This document shows, in pieces, positions 18,192-28,160 of a stretch of DNA of 64,000 bases (the first letter of the stretch is position 1; each line of letters starts with the position of its first letter). Both the position numbers and the translations under genes were made by a program. Source of the stretch: Chryseobacterium ginsenosidimutans (GTDB lineage Bacteria > Bacteroidota > Bacteroidia > Flavobacteriales > Weeksellaceae); the NCBI RefSeq assembly GCF_030823405.1, contig NZ_JAUSXC010000001.1, positions 1,285,001 to 1,349,000 of the forward strand, given 5' to 3'. The notes beneath the pieces were generated by a model that saw only the letters and a program-made list of their open reading frames with translations, was not told the origin of the DNA and did no database searches.

Positions 18192-18240
18192 CAAAACTAA
18201 CTTTTTTCACCTCTAAATGCTAAAAAAATCAGTAAATTTG
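18192..18240. promoter_or_regulatory. divergent promoters of the GH25 and NDH-2 genes
   Basis: On the minus strand TAGTTTTG at 18192-18199, about 18 bp before the GH25 ATG. On the plus strand TAAATTTG at 18233-18240, only 6 bp before the NDH-2 ATG at 18247. Both are TAnnTTTG matches, so both transcripts should have short or almost no leaders. Confidence 0.6.
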
Positions 18241-18246
18241 TGTACT

Positions 18247-19509
18247 ATGGAAACACGTGAAAAGATTATCATTATTGGAGGAGGTTTTGCGGGGCTGCAA
18301 CTTGCAAAAACACTAAATAACAGGAACAAAAAAGTAATTGTTTTAGATAGGGTAAATCATCATATGTTTCAGCCTCTTTTTTACCAAGTTGCGTGTGGGA
18401 GGATTGAGCCTTCCAATATTTCCTTCCCGTTCAGAAAAATTTTCCAGCGTTCCAGAAATACGCAGTTTCGTCTCACAGAAGTGAAAGAAATTGATACTGT
18501 GAACAACAAAGTTATTACCGATGAAGCAGAATTTACCTATGATAAACTGGTCATTGCTACGGGTTGCAAAACGAATTTTTTCGGTAATAAAGATCTTGCC
18601 GGCAGAGCTTTCGGAATGAAAAATACACAGGAGGCGATAAGTATCAGAAATCATGTTTTGATGACTTTTGAAAAATTGATCATTGAGAAAAGCCGGAGTG
18701 ACGACGGAAACTGGAATATCGTAATTGTAGGAAGCGGACCGACCGGAGTAGAACTAGCCGGAGCTTTCTCTGAAATGAAAAAAGAAATTCTTCCAAGAGA
18801 TTATCCTTACATGAATTTTGATCATCTTCAGATTATTTTGATAAGTTCTACTGAGAAACCGCTTGCCGTGATGAGCCCTGAAGCTCAGCAAAAATCTGAA
18901 GAATATTTAAAAGATTTAGGAGTGAATTTTTTAAGTCAGGAATATGTTACAGATTATGATGGCGACAAAGTTTACATGAAAAGCGGAAAAACAATTCCTT
19001 CCAATAATGTAATCTGGGCAGCCGGAGTTACTGGAAATGTAGTAGATGGTTTTCCTGAAGAAAAATTATTGAAAAACAGATATATTACAGACAGATATAA
19101 TAAAATAAAAGGCTACGACAATATTTTTGCAATCGGAGACATTGCTTATATGGAAACCCCAAAGTATCCGCAAGGCCATCCGCAGGTTGCGAACGTAGCG
19201 ATTAATCAGGCAAAAAATTTAGGGAAAAATCTTTTAAAGAAATCAGCCAATGATTGGACTGAATTTGAATATGATGATAAAGGATCATTAGCAACCATAG
19301 GAAAACACAGGGCAGTTGTGGATTTACCGTTTATTAAATTCCAGGGATTTTTGGCCTGGTATTTTTGGATGTTTTTACACTTAATGCTAATTCTGAGTGT
19401 AAGAAATAAGCTTGCTGTATTTTTTAACTGGATGTGGAGCTATTTTAATAAAGATTCTTCTTTAAGATTAATAATTTTGCCAAATAAGAAAAACGGGACA
19501 TTACAATGA
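18247..19509 (+). CDS. type II NADH dehydrogenase (NAD(P)/FAD-dependent oxidoreductase)
   Basis: 420 aa from ATG 18247, chosen because the earlier ATG at 18217 lies upstream of the -7 box. FAD-binding GGGFAGL near the N-terminus, NAD-binding [13 protein letters not shown] in the middle, and FAIGDIAY near 290. The C-terminus is an amphipathic/hydrophobic anchor ([28 protein letters not shown]) typical of NDH-2. It passes electrons from NADH to menaquinone at the inner membrane without pumping protons. The stop overlaps the trmD start (ATGA). Confidence 0.92.
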   Translation: METREKIIIIGGGFAGLQLAKTLNNRNKKVIVLDRVNHHMFQPLFYQVACGRIEPSNISFPFRKIFQRSRNTQFRLTEVKEIDTVNNKVITDEAEFTYDKLVIATGCKTNFFGNKDLAGRAFGMKNTQEAISIRNHVLMTFEKLIIEKSRSDDGNWNIVIVGSGPTGVELAGAFSEMKKEILPRDYPYMNFDHLQIILISSTEKPLAVMSPEAQQKSEEYLKDLGVNFLSQEYVTDYDGDKVYMKSGKTIPSNNVIWAAGVTGNVVDGFPEEKLLKNRYITDRYNKIKGYDNIFAIGDIAYMETPKYPQGHPQVANVAINQAKNLGKNLLKKSANDWTEFEYDDKGSLATIGKHRAVVDLPFIKFQGFLAWYFWMFLHLMLILSVRNKLAVFFNWMWSYFNKDSSLRLIILPNKKNGTLQ

Positions 19510-20177
19510 GAATTGATATTATAAGCGTACTTCCTGAGTTGATGGAAAGTCCATTTCAGACATCTATTCTGAAAAGAGCAATGGATAAAGGGTTGGCAGA
19601 AGTACATTTTCACCATTTGAGAGATTGGGCAATCAACAAACACCGTCAGATCGACGACGAACCTTATGGAGGAGGAGCAGGAATGGTGATGATGATTGAG
19701 CCGTTAGATAAATGTATTTCTGAACTGAAATCTCAGAGAGAATACGATGAAGTGATTTATCTGACACCGGATGGTGAGACTTTAAACCAAAAAATAGCAA
19801 ATACACTTTCTATTAAAAATAATCTGATCTTTTTGTGCGGTCATTATAAAGGCATCGACCAACGGTTGAGAGATCTTCATATTACAAAAGAAATTTCTAT
19901 CGGGGATTATGTTCTTACAGGTGGGGAATTGGCAGCTTGTGTTTTAGCAGATTCTATTATCCGTTTGATTCCGGGAGTTTTGAACGATGAGCAAAGTGCT
20001 TTGACAGATAGTTTTCAGGATGATCTGTTGTCGCCGCCGATTTATACAAGACCTGAAGTTTACAAAGGATTGCAGGTTCCAAAAATTCTTTTAAGCGGAA
20101 ATTTTGCTAAAATTGAAGAATGGCGTCACGATGAAGCCGTAAGAATTACCAGAGAAAAACGTCCTGATCTGTTGTGA
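19506..20177 (+). CDS. trmD: tRNA (guanosine(37)-N1)-methyltransferase
   Basis: 223 aa. Methylates G37 next to the anticodon in tRNAs reading CUN, CGG and CCN, with SAM held in a trefoil knot. [17 protein letters not shown] at the start, [22 protein letters not shown], and the knot/dimer motif [29 protein letters not shown] are all present. Full length. The 4-bp overlap with the NDH-2 gene implies co-translation. Not in the usual rpsP-rimM-trmD-rplS cluster. Confidence 0.97.
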   Translation: MRIDIISVLPELMESPFQTSILKRAMDKGLAEVHFHHLRDWAINKHRQIDDEPYGGGAGMVMMIEPLDKCISELKSQREYDEVIYLTPDGETLNQKIANTLSIKNNLIFLCGHYKGIDQRLRDLHITKEISIGDYVLTGGELAACVLADSIIRLIPGVLNDEQSALTDSFQDDLLSPPIYTRPEVYKGLQVPKILLSGNFAKIEEWRHDEAVRITREKRPDLL

Positions 20178-20466
20178 AAATATTAGAAGATTTTTAATTT
20201 TAGATATAATTATTATTTTAAAATGCAATTTTATAATTAATAATTGTTGTAATTTAACAATAGTTTTGTTGGAGATTTTGTTAATCTTCAAATTAAAAAT
20301 TTTAACTAAAAAGGTTGTTTTTATTTAAGTTTCATGCAATTTTCTCTATTTTAAATAGAATTATCGTGAAAATTATACAAAATAATTAATAGTGTATTAA
20401 ATAAAATAATAAATTTACATTTTAGATTTAAACTGCAAATTTTAATTAATTTAGAAAAGCGTGTTG
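20178..20466. other. AT-rich intergenic region
   Basis: About 290 bp between trmD and the EEP nuclease gene. It is strongly AT-rich with no good TAnnTTTG match and no stable GC hairpin. I see no gene in it on either strand. Confidence 0.5.
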
Positions 20467-21405
20467 ATGGAGCTATTTAGTTTTTACAACGTTGAAAATT
20501 TATTTCTGCCTGATCCCAAGCCAAAACATATATTAGACCCTACAAAGTCGGGACTGAGAAATTGGGATGAAAGAAAATATAACGATAAGCTCTTTAAAAT
20601 AGCGCACGTTTTTCAGCTAATGAAGGAGGAGAATGGCACATTGCCCTTTATGATTGGTCTTTCTGAGGTTTCCGGGAGGAAAGTTTTGGAAGATCTTGTA
20701 GAGCTTAAACCCTTTAATTCGGAATACGGGATTGTACATTACAATTCTATGGATGAAAGAAAGGTAGATGTTGCTTTATTATATGATAAAAATAAAGTTG
20801 AAGTAATAGACTCAGAAACTATTACATTCTTCTTTGAAATTATAAGTAAAAACACAGGAAATTACGACACAACGAGAGATGTACTTTATTCGAAAGTAAA
20901 ATATAAAGGACAGGTTATTAATGTTTTTATCGCTCATCTTCCCTCTAAACGCGAGAAAGATATTAATAAACCGAAAAGAGACTTTATATTGAACGAGGTC
21001 CGGACACGGATTCTGAATATTGTAAATGAAGATAAAGAAAATGTGATTTTGTGTGGTGATTTTAATGAAAACCCAGATGATGAAAACTTAGTAAAAATTC
21101 TCTATGACGATGCGCATGTAAAAGTGTTGGAAAACCCTTTTCAGCAGTTGTTTTCCTCAAGAAATTATTCTACTTTTCATTATAAATCCGGATTGCTGTT
21201 TGATCAGATTATATTGTCAAAATCTTTTTTCAATAATAATAATAATAATGGTCTTTTATTTCAGAATGCAGAGATATTCAATTCTGAAAAAATCAGTAGC
21301 CGAGACAGAAATTTTGAAGGCAGACCCTTCCGAACATATGCGGGTACCCGTTATTTAGGAGGTTATAGCGATCATTTTCCTGTTTTTGTTAAATTTAAAG
21401 ATTAG
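20467..21405 (+). CDS. endonuclease/exonuclease/phosphatase (EEP) family protein
   Basis: 312 aa from ATG 20467 (a GTG six bases upstream is possible). EEP motifs in order: FYNVENLF, GLSEVSG (metal-binding Glu), VNVFIAHLPSKR, VILCGDFNENP and the final GGYSDHFPVFV, the Asp-His pair of the active site. Without a signal peptide it is probably cytosolic; nuclease or phosphodiesterase, substrate unknown. A run of six Asn (FFNNNNNNGLLF) is coded by a repetitive AAT tract at about 21234-21249, which could slip during replication. Probably transcribed with the Lrp gene, 26 bp downstream. Confidence 0.88.
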   Translation: MELFSFYNVENLFLPDPKPKHILDPTKSGLRNWDERKYNDKLFKIAHVFQLMKEENGTLPFMIGLSEVSGRKVLEDLVELKPFNSEYGIVHYNSMDERKVDVALLYDKNKVEVIDSETITFFFEIISKNTGNYDTTRDVLYSKVKYKGQVINVFIAHLPSKREKDINKPKRDFILNEVRTRILNIVNEDKENVILCGDFNENPDDENLVKILYDDAHVKVLENPFQQLFSSRNYSTFHYKSGLLFDQIILSKSFFNNNNNNGLLFQNAEIFNSEKISSRDRNFEGRPFRTYAGTRYLGGYSDHFPVFVKFKD

Positions 21406-21431
21406 TAATGTAAAAACATAAATAAAGTAGA

Positions 21432-21902
21432 ATGAAAAATTCAAGCGACACAAATTATCAACTAGATTCGATTGACAAGGAAATTATTTATATGTTGATG
21501 GATAATGCCAAGTCGTCATTAACACGTATTTCGAAAAATGTCGGCATATCGACAACAGCAGTTCACCAAAGAATTAAAAAGCTTGAACAGGCAGGGGTAA
21601 TTGAAAATTCAATTTCCTTTCTTAACCCTAAAAAGATAGGATATAAAGTCATTTCTTATATTGGTGTATTTTTGGATCAGCCAAGTCATTATCCCAACAT
21701 GGTAAAATCTTTAAAAGACGTTAATGAAGTAGTGGAAGCTCATTATACGACAGGGAATTATACAATTTTTTTAAAAGTGCTTTGTAAAGATAATGACCAT
21801 CTCATGCAGATTCTCAGCAAACTTCAGAAGTTAAAAGGAGTGACAAGAACGGAAACTTTCATATCTTTGGAACAAGGTATTTACAGACAATTGAAAGTAT
21901 AA
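21432..21902 (+). CDS. Lrp/AsnC family transcriptional regulator
   Basis: 156 aa. N-terminal winged HTH (LDSIDKEIIYMLMDNAKSSLTRISKNVGISTTAVHQRIKKLEQAGVI) and a C-terminal RAM ligand-binding domain (VISYIGVFLDQPSHY, VVEAHYTTGNYTIFLKVLCKD). Such proteins form octamers and respond to amino acids. It is 6 bp from deoC, so the two are probably one operon, though deoC is not a usual Lrp target. Confidence 0.92.
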   Translation: MKNSSDTNYQLDSIDKEIIYMLMDNAKSSLTRISKNVGISTTAVHQRIKKLEQAGVIENSISFLNPKKIGYKVISYIGVFLDQPSHYPNMVKSLKDVNEVVEAHYTTGNYTIFLKVLCKDNDHLMQILSKLQKLKGVTRTETFISLEQGIYRQLKV

Positions 21903-21908
21903 CAGATT

Positions 21909-22652
21909 ATGAATATTGCTCAATATTTAGATTCAACATATTTGAAAACGCCTGCACAGTCGGGGCTTTCATCCGAAGAAACTTTGCAGAAAGATATAGA
22001 ACTTACTCAGGAAGCGATTGAAAACGGAATTTTTGCAGTGATGATCCGACCGGATTATGTATCTGAAATTAAAAAATATATACAGGAAAATAATTCGAAT
22101 GTTGTGGTAGGGACTGTAATTGGATTTCATGAAGGAACGGATTCCATCGATGCAAAACTTGAAGAAGCAACAAAAGCAATTGCTGACGGAGCAGATGAAC
22201 TGGATTTTGTTATTAATTACAATGCTTATTTAAAAGGAAATTTATCTTTAGTAAAAGAAGAATTTGTAAAATGTACACAGTTGTGTCTACAGCATCATAA
22301 AATTGCAAAATGGATTATCGAAATTGCAGCTTTAACTAAAAATCAAATCGCAGATCTTACTAAAAATATTTCCAATTGGGCAGAAGAAAATTTCTCTGAA
22401 AATGACTTATCAAAGATTTTTGTTAAGTCTTCAACCGGCTTTTATGAAACTACCGATAGAAAACCTAATGGAGCAACATTCGAAGGAATAAAAATCATGC
22501 TTGATAATGCCGGAAAACTCTCTGTGAAAGCTGCAGGAGGCGTCAGAACTCCGGAAGATGCCGAAAAAATGATTAATTTGGGAGTAAAAAGAATTGGAAC
22601 GTCTTCAGCATTAGGTTTAATTAAAAATCAATCTGCTTCGGAAGAATATTAA
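21909..22652 (+). CDS. deoC: deoxyribose-phosphate aldolase
   Basis: 247 aa. Splits 2-deoxyribose-5-phosphate to acetaldehyde and glyceraldehyde-3-phosphate through a Schiff base. VGTVIGFHEG, ADELDFVINY (catalytic Asp 99), FVKSSTGFYE (Schiff-base Lys 173) and VKAAGGVRTPEDA (the second Lys) are present. Cytosolic nucleoside salvage. Ends at a strong hairpin terminator shared with dusB. Confidence 0.95.
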   Translation: MNIAQYLDSTYLKTPAQSGLSSEETLQKDIELTQEAIENGIFAVMIRPDYVSEIKKYIQENNSNVVVGTVIGFHEGTDSIDAKLEEATKAIADGADELDFVINYNAYLKGNLSLVKEEFVKCTQLCLQHHKIAKWIIEIAALTKNQIADLTKNISNWAEENFSENDLSKIFVKSSTGFYETTDRKPNGATFEGIKIMLDNAGKLSVKAAGGVRTPEDAEKMINLGVKRIGTSSALGLIKNQSASEEY

Positions 22653-22675
22653 ACTTGTCAAATAAATTAAATAAA

Positions 22676-22703
22676 AAAACCATCAAGTAATTGATGGTTT
22701 TCT
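22676..22703. terminator. bidirectional terminator between deoC and dusB
   Basis: Inverted repeat AAAACCATCAA / TTGATGGTTTT with a 4-nt loop (22676-22701) and A and T runs outside. The genes converge here. Confidence 0.9.
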
Positions 22704-22705
22704 TT

Positions 22706-23704
22706 TTATGCCTGTTGTGCTAAATATTCTGAATAAAATTCCTGAGTTTCTTTAATTAAAGCATCCATTTCCTCTAAAGTAAATACTTCTAAGAATTTCT
22801 TTCTAAAATCCTTAAAATGCGGAACTCCACGGAAATAATTGCTGTAATGCTGTCTCATTTCGATTAGTCCTAATTTTTCACCTTTCCATTCTGCGCTCCA
22901 TTCTGCGTGTTGACGAACAGCCAATAATCTGTCTTCAATTTTTGGAGCAGGTAAATGCTCTCCGGTTCTAAAGAAATGTTTTATTTCATTAAAAATCCAG
23001 GGATATCCAATTGCTGCACGACCGATCATAATTCCGTCGCATGCATATTTTTGTTTGTATTCCAGCGCTTTTTCAGGAGAATCAATATCACCGTTTCCAA
23101 AAATAGGAATTTCAATATTAGGATTTTGTTTAATTCTTGAAATATGCTCCCAATCCGCTTCCCCCTTGTACATTTGGCCACGGGTTCTGGCATGGATTGT
23201 TAATGCTTTAATACCTGTTTCCTGAAGACGTTCTGCAACTTCATCAATATTGATAGAATTACTGTCCCAGCCTAAACGGGTTTTCACTGTTACAGGAAGG
23301 CTTGTAGAGCTTACAACAGCTTTTGTAAGACGAACCATTAAATCGATATCTTTCAAAACTCCGGCTCCAGCTCCTTTGCAGACAACTTTTTTTACAGGAC
23401 AACCAAAATTAATATCCACCAGATCCGGGTTTACAGTCTCCACAATTCTTGCAGACATTGCCATTGCCTCTTCATCTCCACCAAAAATCTGAATTCCCAC
23501 AGGTCTTTCATAATCGAAAATATCTAATTTTTTCCGACTTTTCATAGCATCACGAATTAGCCCCTCAGAAGAGATAAATTCCGAATACATCAAATCTGCA
23601 CCGTGCATTTTGCATAGCCTTCTGAACGGAGGATCACTTACATCTTCCATCGGAGCCAGCAAAAGTGGAAATTCCGGCAGTTCTATGTTGCCTATTTTTA
23701 TCAT
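22706..23704 (-). CDS. dusB: tRNA-dihydrouridine synthase
   Basis: 332 aa. FMN-dependent TIM barrel that reduces uridine to dihydrouridine in tRNA D-loops. LLLAPMEDVSDPPFRRLC at the start, DINFGCPVKKV with the catalytic Cys at 102, TVKTRLGWD, TIHARTRGQMYKGEADW, IPIFGNGDI and CDGIMIGRAAIGYPWIF. The C-terminal helical domain binds tRNA. A -7 box TAAATTTG (minus) lies at 23709-23716, 4 bp before the ATG, so the leader must be almost absent. Confidence 0.93.
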   Translation of the reverse strand: MIKIGNIELPEFPLLLAPMEDVSDPPFRRLCKMHGADLMYSEFISSEGLIRDAMKSRKKLDIFDYERPVGIQIFGGDEEAMAMSARIVETVNPDLVDINFGCPVKKVVCKGAGAGVLKDIDLMVRLTKAVVSSTSLPVTVKTRLGWDSNSINIDEVAERLQETGIKALTIHARTRGQMYKGEADWEHISRIKQNPNIEIPIFGNGDIDSPEKALEYKQKYACDGIMIGRAAIGYPWIFNEIKHFFRTGEHLPAPKIEDRLLAVRQHAEWSAEWKGEKLGLIEMRQHYSNYFRGVPHFKDFRKKFLEVFTLEEMDALIKETQEFYSEYLAQQA

Positions 23705-23708
23705 GGTG

Positions 23709-23716
23709 CAAATTTA
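23709..23716 (-). promoter_or_regulatory. -7 box of dusB, almost touching the start codon
   Basis: TAAATTTG on the minus strand, separated by 4 bp from the ATG at 23702-23704. Confidence 0.55.
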
Positions 23717-23807
23717 CAAAATTCTATTTTATGTATTGATAGAGATTATAAGTAGATATTATTTTGATTTTTAAATCCTATAATCGGTTGATTTTGGGTG
23801 TTTTATA

Positions 23808-26800
23808 CTAGAAACTAGCTTTCACTTGCATACTTCCGATGTGAATTGTCCGGTCTCCGGAATTCCTGCCTTCATAGTTTAGATTTAATTGTAAGAAAGA
23901 ATTAATTGCCTGTTGTATGAAAACACTCCAAACCTGATTTTTTCCCGGCTTTAAGCCGTCGAGCATCTGGTTTCCGACGATACTGAAATTATTGCCGTTA
24001 AAATTATTATTGATAAAGGAGAAATTACCTCTGATAGACGTTTTTCTACGCTCCCACTGAATTGTTCCTGTTACATCAAAAGCTTTTAAAAATTCCTCAC
24101 CATCCACTCTTTCTTTTTGACGGAAAGCCGATGAAAGTTCAGCCTGAATAGCATCTGTAAATTTATAGGTTGCTTTTGGTTTGGTTTCAAAATTATTTAA
24201 ACGGTAGTCTCTTGTAGCAAATAACTGTGAAGAGTTTTGTATATCATGCACAGAGTTTTCCCAATCGACTCTGAATTCTTTATTAAACCAGTATCCGATA
24301 TTTAAAAAATGCGAAGTCTGCTCACGTTCTTCATTACTGAAATTAGCATTGATGAGGTTATCATTCGATATAAAACGATAGTTTCCGTTCCAGCCGGATT
24401 TGTCGGTCGGACTGAACTGAACAGATGCCAAAATATTCTGATTTTTAAGAATCATATCAGCACTTTTTTCAAACGGATTTAATACCAGAACCTTATCTTT
24501 TTTATAAAAAGAGTTTTGAGAATTTAATGAAATATTGAAATTCCAGCGTTTTAAAAATTTATTTTCAGAATTAAATACAATCGACGGATTTACAAATAAC
24601 GCCAACTGAATTTTATTTTTATTGGAAGGAATATATCTCACAGAATTCGTATAAATACGTATATACTGTGCTAAATCCGAGTATTCTGCAATCTCAAATT
24701 CGTCAAGCTGCTGAACGCCGTCACCATTATAATCCGTCCATTTATAAATACCTTGTCCATCCGTAACTTTAATGTATTGGAATTCTCTTTGTGCTTCCTG
24801 GCCGTTCCCTAATTCGTAAAAAGCCTGCAAACGCATCCCGTTTCTGAAAAGCTGCTGATTATAAAGAATGTTTCCAACTACGAAATCATTGTTTTTAGAG
24901 GCATCAATATCCTGGTTCTGATAAAAGAATTTCCTGTAATGGAGCAGAGCGTTTAATGTTGTTTTCTCTGTTTTAATGATCTGGCTTTCCGCCATAAAAC
25001 CTAAAATATTATTCATACTTTGAAGTCTGTTGTCACGAACGGAGTCATTATCACGCATATAAACTTTTGCCAGTAATTTCGTCCTTGTACTGTCACCGAT
25101 TTTCTTCTGAACAAAAATTTCTTTCCAACTGAAACTTGTGACATCCATCAACTGGGTATCATTATATTTCTTTTCGTTGTGTTCCATGCTTCCGCCAAGT
25201 GCCCAACTTCCTTTTTTGCCTGTATATTCGGTTGAAACACCTCCTCTGATGAATTTTGTATCCTGAAGAATTGCATTCGTATTTAAGTAAGACAAATTAC
25301 CTTTTGTGAAAAACTTGCCATTAATCCAACCGAGATCAAGATCATTTTTGATTCCTTTGTAAGAATCTTGTTCATCAAGATAATTTACTCTGTAATTTAA
25401 GGTTGATTTGTTATTCCATTTATTTAAGAAGCTGAAAATAAACCTGTTTTGAGTTCTTCCACTGAATTCCTGAACTAAGTTGAAGTCTCTTGAGAATTCA
25501 ACATCATTAATTCTATCTAAAATATGAAACTGCTTATCGATGTATTGATATTCAAAATTCGGAGTTCCTTTCCAGTTGTTTTTGGAAAAAGTTTTATTTC
25601 CGAAAATTCTCCATGCATAGCCAAAATTTTGCTGAGAATCTTTTGACGAAAATAAATTTACATCATAATTACTCAAAGAAATATCTGCCCCGATTTTTCC
25701 GTCTTTTAATAAATATTCAGAATTTACAGAATAAACTTGCGATTTTTCAGGAGAAGGAAGTTTTCTCACCGCTCTGTAATCTCCCATATTTGGACCCACA
25801 TACTCAAAAACCCGTCCGTTGTTGGTTGTCTGTGTAATTTTATATTCTCCAAGATTTGCTCCGAAATAAGTATATGAAACAGTATAAAGCGTTTGAGTAG
25901 CATCTGTAGAAAACTCGTAATAATTTCCACTCGGGCTTTGTACTAATTTATAAAGAATTTTATTCACATCATATTCCGTTACTACACCGGAAGGAGCGTA
26001 CATGAGGTTTGGGTTATTCCCGGCTTCAGCAAGAATCTGCTGGTCTTCCTGAGAAAGATTTAGAGAAAGTGGTGCATTTTTATTGTCATTTTCCATAAAC
26101 CAATTTAAACCCAGCCTTAGCTTTTCTCTTTTATGCTCAATTTTTCCGGTAAATAAGTATCGGGAATAATTTCTATTGGTGTAGTTATAAGAAATGGTAA
26201 TAAAATTCTGTTGGAAAATCGGTCGGAAACTGGTAAAAGTAACTTCTCCTGTATTATAATTAATGATATAATCCTGATTTTCACCTCGTTTCATTAAAAT
26301 ACCATCAATAAAGACCTGCTCGGAACCTGAGATCAATGTAATAAACTGTTCGCCATTTTTCCCTGTTAAACGATAAGGTCCTTGGTTTCCTTCAACTCCC
26401 TGAAAACGAATTCTGTGGAATTCACTTCGCGCCACACCCATTGAAACATCAACAAAGGTTTTGTTTTCTTTTCCGAATTCGGTCTGGAATTCAAGCCCCA
26501 TGCTTCGCCTCTGAAATTTTGCGAAATAATTTTTGGACTCTACTAAATCTAAATGTCCTGCTCTGAGAATAGATTTATCCTTAATATTTAGCTGCATATA
26601 GATTTTATCAAACTCTTCCAAAGTCTGTGTATATCCGTCTGCCTGAATAGGTAAGTTATGATCTGAAATACTGGCGAGAATGGTAACGTCTTTTGAAAGC
26701 CGTCCAGAGATCTGTAAATCCATTGAGCTTTGTACAGACTGTCCCTGATTATTACCAAAAGTAATCCCACGAATAATGGAACCTTTAGAATTCAGTTCAC

Positions 26801-27056
26801 CTAAAAATCTTTTTTTGTCATTTTTGGCAAGAACAGCTTCATCAACAATAATTTTATTGCTGGTTCTAACAAAATCCATTGTGTCTTTTGCAAAAATATC
26901 CTGTTCAAATTTTAATGCAAGAATGCTGTCCTTTTTTATGCTATCCTGCTTAATACTGTCTTGTGGGAGATTGGGGTTTTTCCATGTAAATATTTGAGCG
27001 TTATCTAACGATAAGCCCATGAAAAACAATACAAATACCCAAAAATAATTCCGCAA
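23808..27056 (-). CDS. large putative outer-membrane barrel/cell-surface protein, unknown function
   Basis: 1082 aa from a TTG start at 27056; a stop codon lies two codons upstream and the signal peptide (RNYFWVFVLFFMGLSLDNA) would be broken by the next ATG at 27017. The N-terminal third has GSIIRGITFGNNQGQSVQSS and a region (about 220-280) with FIDGILMKRGENQDYIINY, reminiscent of the 'D-Y-x-I-x-Y-x-x-G-x-I-x-F' strands of large surface proteins such as SprA. The rest is rich in alternating aromatic/polar strands like a big barrel. A Ca-binding-like loop DYNGDGVQQLDEFE lies near residue 770. I do not recognise a named family. Monocistronic. Confidence 0.6.
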   Translation of the reverse strand: MRNYFWVFVLFFMGLSLDNAQIFTWKNPNLPQDSIKQDSIKKDSILALKFEQDIFAKDTMDFVRTSNKIIVDEAVLAKNDKKRFLGELNSKGSIIRGITFGNNQGQSVQSSMDLQISGRLSKDVTILASISDHNLPIQADGYTQTLEEFDKIYMQLNIKDKSILRAGHLDLVESKNYFAKFQRRSMGLEFQTEFGKENKTFVDVSMGVARSEFHRIRFQGVEGNQGPYRLTGKNGEQFITLISGSEQVFIDGILMKRGENQDYIINYNTGEVTFTSFRPIFQQNFITISYNYTNRNYSRYLFTGKIEHKREKLRLGLNWFMENDNKNAPLSLNLSQEDQQILAEAGNNPNLMYAPSGVVTEYDVNKILYKLVQSPSGNYYEFSTDATQTLYTVSYTYFGANLGEYKITQTTNNGRVFEYVGPNMGDYRAVRKLPSPEKSQVYSVNSEYLLKDGKIGADISLSNYDVNLFSSKDSQQNFGYAWRIFGNKTFSKNNWKGTPNFEYQYIDKQFHILDRINDVEFSRDFNLVQEFSGRTQNRFIFSFLNKWNNKSTLNYRVNYLDEQDSYKGIKNDLDLGWINGKFFTKGNLSYLNTNAILQDTKFIRGGVSTEYTGKKGSWALGGSMEHNEKKYNDTQLMDVTSFSWKEIFVQKKIGDSTRTKLLAKVYMRDNDSVRDNRLQSMNNILGFMAESQIIKTEKTTLNALLHYRKFFYQNQDIDASKNNDFVVGNILYNQQLFRNGMRLQAFYELGNGQEAQREFQYIKVTDGQGIYKWTDYNGDGVQQLDEFEIAEYSDLAQYIRIYTNSVRYIPSNKNKIQLALFVNPSIVFNSENKFLKRWNFNISLNSQNSFYKKDKVLVLNPFEKSADMILKNQNILASVQFSPTDKSGWNGNYRFISNDNLINANFSNEEREQTSHFLNIGYWFNKEFRVDWENSVHDIQNSSQLFATRDYRLNNFETKPKATYKFTDAIQAELSSAFRQKERVDGEEFLKAFDVTGTIQWERRKTSIRGNFSFINNNFNGNNFSIVGNQMLDGLKPGKNQVWSVFIQQAINSFLQLNLNYEGRNSGDRTIHIGSMQVKASF

Positions 27057-27164
27057 GTGTTCTTAAATAATTGGTAAAAATAATTAAAAAATGTTAATAG
27101 AAGGACGTTTAGTATTATTAACAAAAAATTAATCAGATTATTATCTTTTTTTCAAAATTTGATG

Positions 27165-27172
27165 TAGTTTTG
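27165..27172 (+). promoter_or_regulatory. -7 box of the first T9SS cargo gene
   Basis: TAGTTTTG, a TAnnTTTG match, 34 bp before the ATG. No clear TTG at the right distance. Confidence 0.5.
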
Positions 27173-27206
27173 TGATATTAATTATTAATAATTAAATTAA
27201 AAAAAC

Positions 27207-28004
27207 ATGAAAAAAATTTATTTCTTAAGCTCACTAGCTTTTGCTACTCTTGCATTTGCACAAACTACACTTTTGTCAGAAAATTTTGGTACTACAACTT
27301 CATTACCAACAGGTTGGACGAGTACAAACATCTCAGCTGGATGGAATGCTAGTACAGCTTCTGTTTCAAGCGGATATGTTGGAGTATCAGGAGGAAGTAA
27401 CGCTGTATTTTCAGGAACGGGTACAAATGGTGTAACACATACTTTGAGTTACTCCAATTTATCAACTTTGGGTTATAATACAATAACTATTATTTGGGGA
27501 GGACGAGGAACATCGGCGTTTGCTCAGAATGTTGATTTTCAGTGGAGTATCGATGGAACTAACTGGAATAATGTTACTTACACATATAGTAAAAACAGTG
27601 GAAGTTGGGCACTTGTAAATGGTGGTGTTGCTATTCAGCTTCCTGTACAAGCGGAAAATACTTCAACTTTAAGTCTGAGATGGTCTTCTGTAACAAGCAA
27701 TTTAGGAAATTACAGAATTGATGATGTAAAAGTTATAGGTATTGCTAATGGCTCACTTGCTACAAATGAAACTAAATCAAATAAAAATACATTTGTAAAA
27801 AATACTTTCGTAAAATCTAACGAAATCACTTTCGGGACTCAAGTAAAAGATGTGAAAGTTTACAATATGTTCGGACAGGTTGTAAAAACAGCTTCTGTAA
27901 AAGAAAATGAATCTCTTAACGTTGCTGAATTACAAAAAGGAAACTATATCGTAACAGGTATAGTAAACAACCAACCGGTTTCTCAGAAAATTCTGAAAGA
28001 CTAA
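27207..28004 (+). CDS. secreted protein with T9SS type A sorting domain
   Basis: 265 aa. Signal peptide MKKIYFLSSLAFATLAFA, then a beta-rich region (about 20-185) like a choice-of-anchor/cleaved-adhesin module (LLSENFGTTTSLPTGW ... FQWSIDGTNWNNVTY ... LRWSSVTSNLGNYRIDDVKV). The C-terminal 75 residues are a type A sorting domain: EITFGTQVKDVKVYNMFGQVVKT...LQKGNYIVTG...QKILKD. Exported by Sec, then across the outer membrane by T9SS and attached to the surface or released. The body resembles the repeat units of the 1258-aa adhesin at 40.5 kb. Confidence 0.88.
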   Translation: MKKIYFLSSLAFATLAFAQTTLLSENFGTTTSLPTGWTSTNISAGWNASTASVSSGYVGVSGGSNAVFSGTGTNGVTHTLSYSNLSTLGYNTITIIWGGRGTSAFAQNVDFQWSIDGTNWNNVTYTYSKNSGSWALVNGGVAIQLPVQAENTSTLSLRWSSVTSNLGNYRIDDVKVIGIANGSLATNETKSNKNTFVKNTFVKSNEITFGTQVKDVKVYNMFGQVVKTASVKENESLNVAELQKGNYIVTGIVNNQPVSQKILKD

Positions 28005-28026
28005 GAAATTTTTCAGATAAGAATAG

Positions 28027-28056
28027 TCTCCGTTTCATTTTGAAGCGGAGATTTTT
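28027..28056 (+). terminator. terminator of the 27.2-kb T9SS gene
   Basis: Inverted repeat TCTCCGTTTC / GAAGCGGAGA (28027-28051, one G-T pair) followed by T5. Confidence 0.85.
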
Positions 28057-28160
28057 ATTTGCAATATATTTGAATGATAAGTGTTTAAAAGGTTCTGGAT
28101 ATATAATTTCAATAGGGTGGTATCGTTTTTGTAGTTTTTAATTACACAAAACGAATTATC

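Noticed and set aside
21234..21249. AAT repeat as a phase-variation switch in the EEP nuclease
   Set aside because: The repeat unit is three bases, so slippage would change the number of Asn and not the frame.
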